The position numbers were made by a program, and so were the translations under genes. This document shows, piece after piece, positions 5,699 to 5,734 of a DNA stretch of 5,734 nt. The notes under the pieces were generated by a model. It was given only the letters and a program-made list of their open reading frames with translations, did not search any database and was not told the DNA's origin. Source of the DNA: Lysobacterales bacterium (GTDB lineage: Bacteria > Pseudomonadota > Gammaproteobacteria > Xanthomonadales > SZUA-36); contig DAOWGA010000027.1 in assembly GCA_030637665.1 (NCBI GenBank), forward strand, positions 1 to 5,734. Direction: 5' to 3'. Positions within the stretch are counted from its first letter, which is position 1; every line of letters starts with the position of its first letter.

Positions 5699-5734
5699 AT
5701 GAAATTCGTTGATGAAGCCAATATCGCAGTAATC
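5699..5734 (+). CDS. obg: Obg-family GTPase, N-terminal fragment (cut by window edge)
   Basis: Only 12 codons are present, MKFVDEANIAVI, and the frame is open at the window end. This matches the start of Obg/CgtA GTPases (E. coli ObgE begins MKFVDEA), and the position after rplU-rpmA is the conserved one. Obg proteins are ribosome-associated GTPases acting in late 50S assembly, growth control and the stringent response. No clear Shine-Dalgarno precedes the ATG (the nearest purine run is AGAGA at 5682-5686). The yhbE-type gene found between rpmA and obgE in E. coli is absent. Confidence 0.85.
   Translation, partial: MKFVDEANIAVI

Overview
The window is chromosomal DNA of a proteobacterium, most likely a gammaproteobacterium. 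The UvrA protein aligns almost without gaps to the E. coli protein as I remember it, including its MDKI start. The right edge carries the conserved rplU-rpmA-obg ribosomal/GTPase cluster with typical gammaproteobacterial L21, L27 and Obg N-terminal sequences. I cannot name the genus. I see no mobile element, tRNA, rRNA or CRISPR array.

Layout, left to right. (1) 59-811, minus strand: a crotonase-fold enzyme that looks more like a delta3,delta2-enoyl-CoA isomerase than a hydratase. (2) 812-1019: a divergent intergenic region holding a very strong symmetric hairpin (885-917) and a cluster of GTTCA/TGAAC half-sites (954-984). (3) 1020-1370 and 1429-1851, plus strand: a small exported protein of unknown family, then a lipoprotein of the PCu(A)C periplasmic copper-chaperone family with its full Met/His copper motif. 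They are 58 bp apart with no terminator between them, so probably co-transcribed. (4) 1863-4709, minus strand: full-length uvrA, convergent with the copper chaperone gene and only 11 bp from it. (5) 4710-5004: the divergent uvrA/rplU regulatory region, with a promoter candidate for each side, several short palindromes and a structured rplU leader. I find no protein gene there and no LexA-type CTG-N10-CAG box. (6) 5005-5316 rplU and 5335-5592 rpmA, closed by an intrinsic terminator at 5613-5640. (7) 5699-5734: the first 12 codons of obg, cut by the window edge.

Functionally the window is three unrelated blocks: a lipid-metabolism enzyme, a probable envelope copper-handling pair, and DNA repair plus ribosome biogenesis housekeeping genes. 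Most of it is ordinary. The least explained parts are the uncharacterised exported protein at 1020-1370, the control region in front of it, and the leaders of uvrA, rplU and obg. I found no convincing evidence of a wholly new system.
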